From: AV133 sp035567015
GTDB lineage: Bacteria; Verrucomicrobiota; Verrucomicrobiia; Chthoniobacterales; UBA10450
Length of the DNA: 7,894 nt
Reading direction: 5' to 3'
Assembly: GCA_035567015.1 (NCBI GenBank)
Contig: DATMPQ010000080.1
Coordinates: 1-7,894 of the forward strand
Shown: piece after piece, positions 5,477-7,894 of the stretch
Numbering within the stretch: position 1 is the stretch's first letter
How the letters are laid out: each line of letters opens with the position of its first letter
The notes under the pieces: model-generated
Databases searched by the model: none
Told to the model about the DNA's origin: nothing
What the model saw: only the letters and a program-made list of their open reading frames with translations
Program-made: the position numbers and the translations under genes

Positions 5477-6931
5477 TCACTTCTTTGGTTTAAGCAGCGG
5501 AAAAAGAATCACATCCCGAATGGATTCTGCGCCGGTCAGTAACATGGCCAATCGGTCGATGCCGAGGCCGAAGCCACCGGCCGGCGGCATGCCGTGCTCG
5601 AGCGCGAGCAAAAATTCCTCGTCAATCTTTTGTGTTTCTTCGCCCGCTTGTTCTTGCAGGCGCTGACGCTGCGCGAGTGGGTCGTTCAACTCAGTGTAAC
5701 CGGGCGCGATCTCCACACCGTTAATGATCAACTCGAAAACATCGACAAGTGAGCTGTCTTCGCGATTTTGTTTCGCCAGCGGCACGAGTTCTTTGGGACA
5801 ATGCGTGACGAAGAGCGGATCGATCGTCTCTTCTTCGATTAACTTCTCGAAGACATGTTGTGTAACTTCGAAATCAGCGAGCTGCGGTGAAATCTCGACT
5901 CCAAGCTTACCCGTGGCCCGCTCCCGTCGCTGTGCACTCGTCAGCTCGAACCAATCTTCCCCCGCAACTTCCCGCACCAAATCGTGGTAGCGCGCTCGTC
6001 GCCATGGCCTTTTCAGGTCAATCGTGCGCGTGATTTTGCCATCGGCATCTAGATGCTCGATTTGCAGCGAGCCGCAGATGACTTGTCCAAGGTGACAAAT
6101 CAATTCCTCGACCAGATTGGCCATTTTTTCGAAATCGGCATACGCCCAATAGGCCTCGAGCATGGTGAACTCGGGGTTGTGCTTTCGCGAGACGCCTTCA
6201 TTGCGGAAGTTCCGGTTGATCTCGAAAACTTTGTTAAACCCGCCGATAAGCAAACGCTTCAAGTAAAGTTCGGGCGCGATACGCAGATAAAGATCAAGAC
6301 CGAGCGCTTTGTGGCAGGTGCTAAATGGTTCGGCCGCGGCACCACCGGCAATCGTTTGCAGAATCGGCGTCTCCACTTCCAGAAAAGCGCGCTCTTCGAA
6401 AAAGCGCCGGGTCTCGCGAACAATTGCGATGCGTTTTTCAAAGGTTTCCCGCGAACGTTCGTTCGTGAGCAGATCGAGATAACGCTGCCGGTAGCGCGCC
6501 TCGATGTCCTGCAAGCCGTGCCATTTTTCCGGAAGCGGCCGCAGAGCTTTCGCCAGCACTTGGAATTGCTTAACTTTCAGTGTCGGCTCGCCGGTCTTGG
6601 TGAGGAAACACGTTCCTTCGACGCCGATGAAATCGCCGAGGTCGAGCAACCGAAAGAGATCGATCAGTTCGGCGCCAACTTCCTTCGGGTGAATGTAAAT
6701 TTGAATGCGCCCGGTCGCATCGCGAAGATCGAGAAAGTGGCTCTTGCCCATGTCGCGATGCGCGGTGATCCGGCCGGCGGCATGAAATGTGTCGCCCTCT
6801 TTGAATTTCGACCTAATCTCCCCAATGTCGCCGCTGGTCTCGAAAGCTACGCCAAACGGTTCGACGCCCCGCGCGCGAAGCTTATCCAGTTTTTCGCGCC
6901 GGAGCGCGACCAGCTCATTCTCTTCCTCCAT
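5477..6931 (-). CDS. lysS: Lysyl-tRNA synthetase, class II
   Basis: This enzyme activates lysine with ATP and charges tRNA-Lys in the cytoplasm. From the ATG at 6931 it is 484 residues, close to the usual 490-505. The N-terminal anticodon-binding OB fold covers about residues 47-127 (GRITAHRDMGKSHFLDLRD, then GRIQIYI). The class II catalytic core follows with motif 1 around FLEVETPILQ (183-192), motif 2 as FEINRNFRNEGVSRKHNPEF (236-255) and motif 3 as GGFGLGIDRLAMLL (452-465). GVEIAPGYTELNDP (405-418) is the usual lysine-pocket segment. The C-terminus DVILFPLLKPKK is typical. The frame is open to an ATG at 7057, but those 42 extra residues do not resemble LysS, and MEEENELVALRREKLDKLRARG matches the normal family start. 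No Shine-Dalgarno sequence precedes 6931. No T-box or other leader element was found in the 257-base gap before the divergent ACT gene. Confidence 0.97.
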   Translation of the reverse strand: MEEENELVALRREKLDKLRARGVEPFGVAFETSGDIGEIRSKFKEGDTFHAAGRITAHRDMGKSHFLDLRDATGRIQIYIHPKEVGAELIDLFRLLDLGDFIGVEGTCFLTKTGEPTLKVKQFQVLAKALRPLPEKWHGLQDIEARYRQRYLDLLTNERSRETFEKRIAIVRETRRFFEERAFLEVETPILQTIAGGAAAEPFSTCHKALGLDLYLRIAPELYLKRLLIGGFNKVFEINRNFRNEGVSRKHNPEFTMLEAYWAYADFEKMANLVEELICHLGQVICGSLQIEHLDADGKITRTIDLKRPWRRARYHDLVREVAGEDWFELTSAQRRERATGKLGVEISPQLADFEVTQHVFEKLIEEETIDPLFVTHCPKELVPLAKQNREDSSLVDVFELIINGVEIAPGYTELNDPLAQRQRLQEQAGEETQKIDEEFLLALEHGMPPAGGFGLGIDRLAMLLTGAESIRDVILFPLLKPKK

Positions 6932-7106
6932 CTTCGGCGAGCGAATGTAATTCGGCGGGGCGAAATGAACAGCCTGAATGCTGTAGTCCCTTGCCGCGGC
7001 GAGCCCAACGCGCACGCGCACAATCTCACACGCCTTGCCCCGCCCCGCCTCCTGCATGCCAAAGCGCTACGGCGGCAGCGCGAGGGCGACGGCGAAAGCG
7101 CCAATA

Positions 7107-7133
7107 TTGGTTTGCAAAGAAAAGATCGATAAT
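7107..7133 (+). promoter_or_regulatory. Weak candidate promoter for the ACT-domain gene
   Basis: GATAAT (7128-7133) matches five of six -10 positions. The only -35-like sequence in range is TTGGTT (7107-7112), at a short spacing of 15. Transcription would begin near 7140, giving a leader of about 50 bases before the ATG at 7189. The short spacing makes this tentative. Confidence 0.22.
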
Positions 7134-7188
7134 GAGATACTCTGTCGGGCGGGGTACGTGGAATTTTCCCTGTCACCTGCCCATTCCA

Positions 7189-7659
7189 ATGTCTGTCGAT
7201 TTGCCAGAAACAACTTCAAAAATGGGCGGACCGCTCGTTCGGCAGTTCTCGGTTTTTCTGCCGAACAAAGTCGGCGCGATGCTCGAAATTGTGAAGCTGC
7301 TGAATGCGCATGAGACCCACGTCGTGGCCTTGAGCGTGTCTGAATCGAGTGACTCAGCCATCGCGCGAATCGTGGTGAGCGATCCGGAGCGCGTCGAGCG
7401 ATTGTTTCGCGAACACGATGTCCCGTTTGGCGTTTGCGAAGTGGTTGTGGTGGAGATGCGCGAAGTGGCCACCCAACTCGCGAAACTTCTCGCCGCGCTC
7501 CTGATGGCGGAGGTGAATGTGCACTTTACTTACCCGTTGCTAACGCGGCCGCATGGGCTCGCTGCGCTCGCACTGCATGTGGACGATACTGAGTGCGCTT
7601 CCTCGGTCCTGATGGGCGAAGGGTTCCAGATTCTGAGCCAGAGCGACATTTCCCGGTAA
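7189..7659 (+). CDS. Tandem ACT-domain protein, likely amino-acid sensor or regulatory subunit
   Basis: The 156-residue product is two ACT domains in a row with no enzyme domain. The first (about residues 18-88) begins VRQFSVFLPNKVGAMLEIVK, where the Pro-Asn-x-x-Gly turn before the first helix (Gly29) is the usual ligand-binding loop, followed by strands VVALSVSES and AIARIVVSD. The second (about 90-153) has a helix TQLAKLLAALL, then VNVHFTYPLL, ALALHVDD and a last strand ending SQSDISR. Such stand-alone proteins bind amino acids at domain interfaces, and some resemble small acetolactate synthase subunits; which ligand or partner applies here is not shown. No ilvB-like gene is adjacent. The frame is open upstream to 6991, but that part is arginine-rich and antisense to the lysS leader, so 7189 is preferred; Met12 (7222) is an alternative. 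No Shine-Dalgarno sequence is visible. Confidence 0.85.
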   Translation: MSVDLPETTSKMGGPLVRQFSVFLPNKVGAMLEIVKLLNAHETHVVALSVSESSDSAIARIVVSDPERVERLFREHDVPFGVCEVVVVEMREVATQLAKLLAALLMAEVNVHFTYPLLTRPHGLAALALHVDDTECASSVLMGEGFQILSQSDISR

Positions 7660-7717
7660 CTGAGGTCGATCCTTTCCGCCACTGCCAGATGCGGTTGACT
7701 CCGAAAGCTTTCTCGAG

Positions 7718-7745
7718 TTGACAGTTTTGCGAAAGCGCATTTACA
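7718..7745 (+). promoter_or_regulatory. Possible promoter with perfect -35 for the right-edge gene
   Basis: TTGACA (7718-7723) is a perfect -35 hexamer, but the best -10 at a usable distance is TTTACA (7740-7745, spacing 16), which matches only three positions. It lies in the 105-base gap before the ATG at 7765. The -35 alone may be chance. Confidence 0.22.
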
Positions 7746-7764
7746 GAGGTAGCGTTGGCATTCC

Positions 7765-7894
7765 ATGCGAGTTCTTACGCTGTCGTCTTCACCGCTATCG
7801 GATAAAAGTTTCAGGATCGGGCTTGGCGTCGTCGTAATTTTCGCGGCCGCGGAAATTTTGAGCGCCGCATATTACTGCATTAGCCGAATTCCCA
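7765..7894 (+). CDS. N-terminal part of a membrane protein, cut by the window edge
   Basis: The ATG at 7765 opens a frame that continues past the right edge, giving 43 residues. An in-frame TAG at 7750-7752 rules out an earlier ATG, GTG or TTG start. After a polar head (MRVLTLSSSPLSDKS), residues 17-39 form one clear hydrophobic segment (RIGLGVVVIFAAAEILSAAY and following) ending in CISRIP. This suits the first helix of a multi-pass membrane protein, for example a polyprenyl-dependent glycosyltransferase, or a single anchor. The piece is too short to name the family. AGAGGT about 14 bases upstream is a distant ribosome-site candidate. Confidence 0.55.
   Translation, partial: MRVLTLSSSPLSDKSFRIGLGVVVIFAAAEILSAAYYCISRIP

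Noticed and set aside
6053..7132. A 359-codon open frame on the + strand opposite lysS
   Set aside because: It lies fully antisense to a well-supported LysS and its leader. The product has no recognisable domain, and long antisense frames are common opposite G/C-rich coding sequence.
6932..7188. T-box or lysine riboswitch in the lysS leader
   Set aside because: No T-box core (GGGTGG-N-ACCGCG type) or terminator/antiterminator pair was found on the minus strand; the region is only G/C-rich.
7703..7712. GAAAGCTTTC palindrome after the ACT gene
   Set aside because: It is a perfect 10-base palindrome, but it has no loop or T-run and is too short to be distinguished from chance.

Overview
The window looks like ordinary chromosome from a soil-type Verrucomicrobiota bacterium, probably near the Chthoniobacterales/Spartobacteria. 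This is inferred from the style of several proteins: a GspG-like pseudopilin tail with DPWGKNYLIRIDGDYD, a short four-cysteine protein, a tandem-ACT protein, a class II lysyl-tRNA synthetase, and intergenic hairpins of the CAGCCG-GGA-CGGCTG type. No phage, transposase, CRISPR or toxin/defence gene is visible, and I found no strong evidence of a new multi-gene system.

Layout. Positions 1-368 hold the 3' end of a pseudopilin gene, followed by tRNA-Gly(CCC) at 422-492. A leftward block covers 4219-669 in transcription order: a glutaredoxin-like protein (stop at 3848), a two-domain class A penicillin-binding protein (PBP, 3770-1605) and an unrecognised membrane-anchored protein (stop at 669). These three could be one transcription unit. 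The 77-base gap between the glutaredoxin and the PBP is filled by a degenerate 8-bp tandem repeat. A four-cysteine small protein lies just upstream on the same strand (4639-4271).

From 4753 to 5352 two small genes run rightward: an unrecognised 92-residue protein and a dodecin-family protein that lacks the usual flavin-stacking tryptophan. The dodecin gene converges on lysS (6931-5477). The gap between them carries three hairpins, two of which are diverged inverted copies of one unit. A tandem-ACT-domain protein (7189-7659) diverges from lysS, and the start of a membrane protein runs off the right edge.

The genes form no single pathway. They cover cell-wall synthesis (PBP), redox chemistry (glutaredoxin), translation (tRNA-Gly, LysS), amino-acid sensing (ACT protein) and small-ligand or ion storage (dodecin). 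Most starts here lack a Shine-Dalgarno sequence; the dodecin gene is the clear exception. The most interesting material is intergenic: the 8-bp array at 3771-3851 and the hairpin module at 5380-5464.
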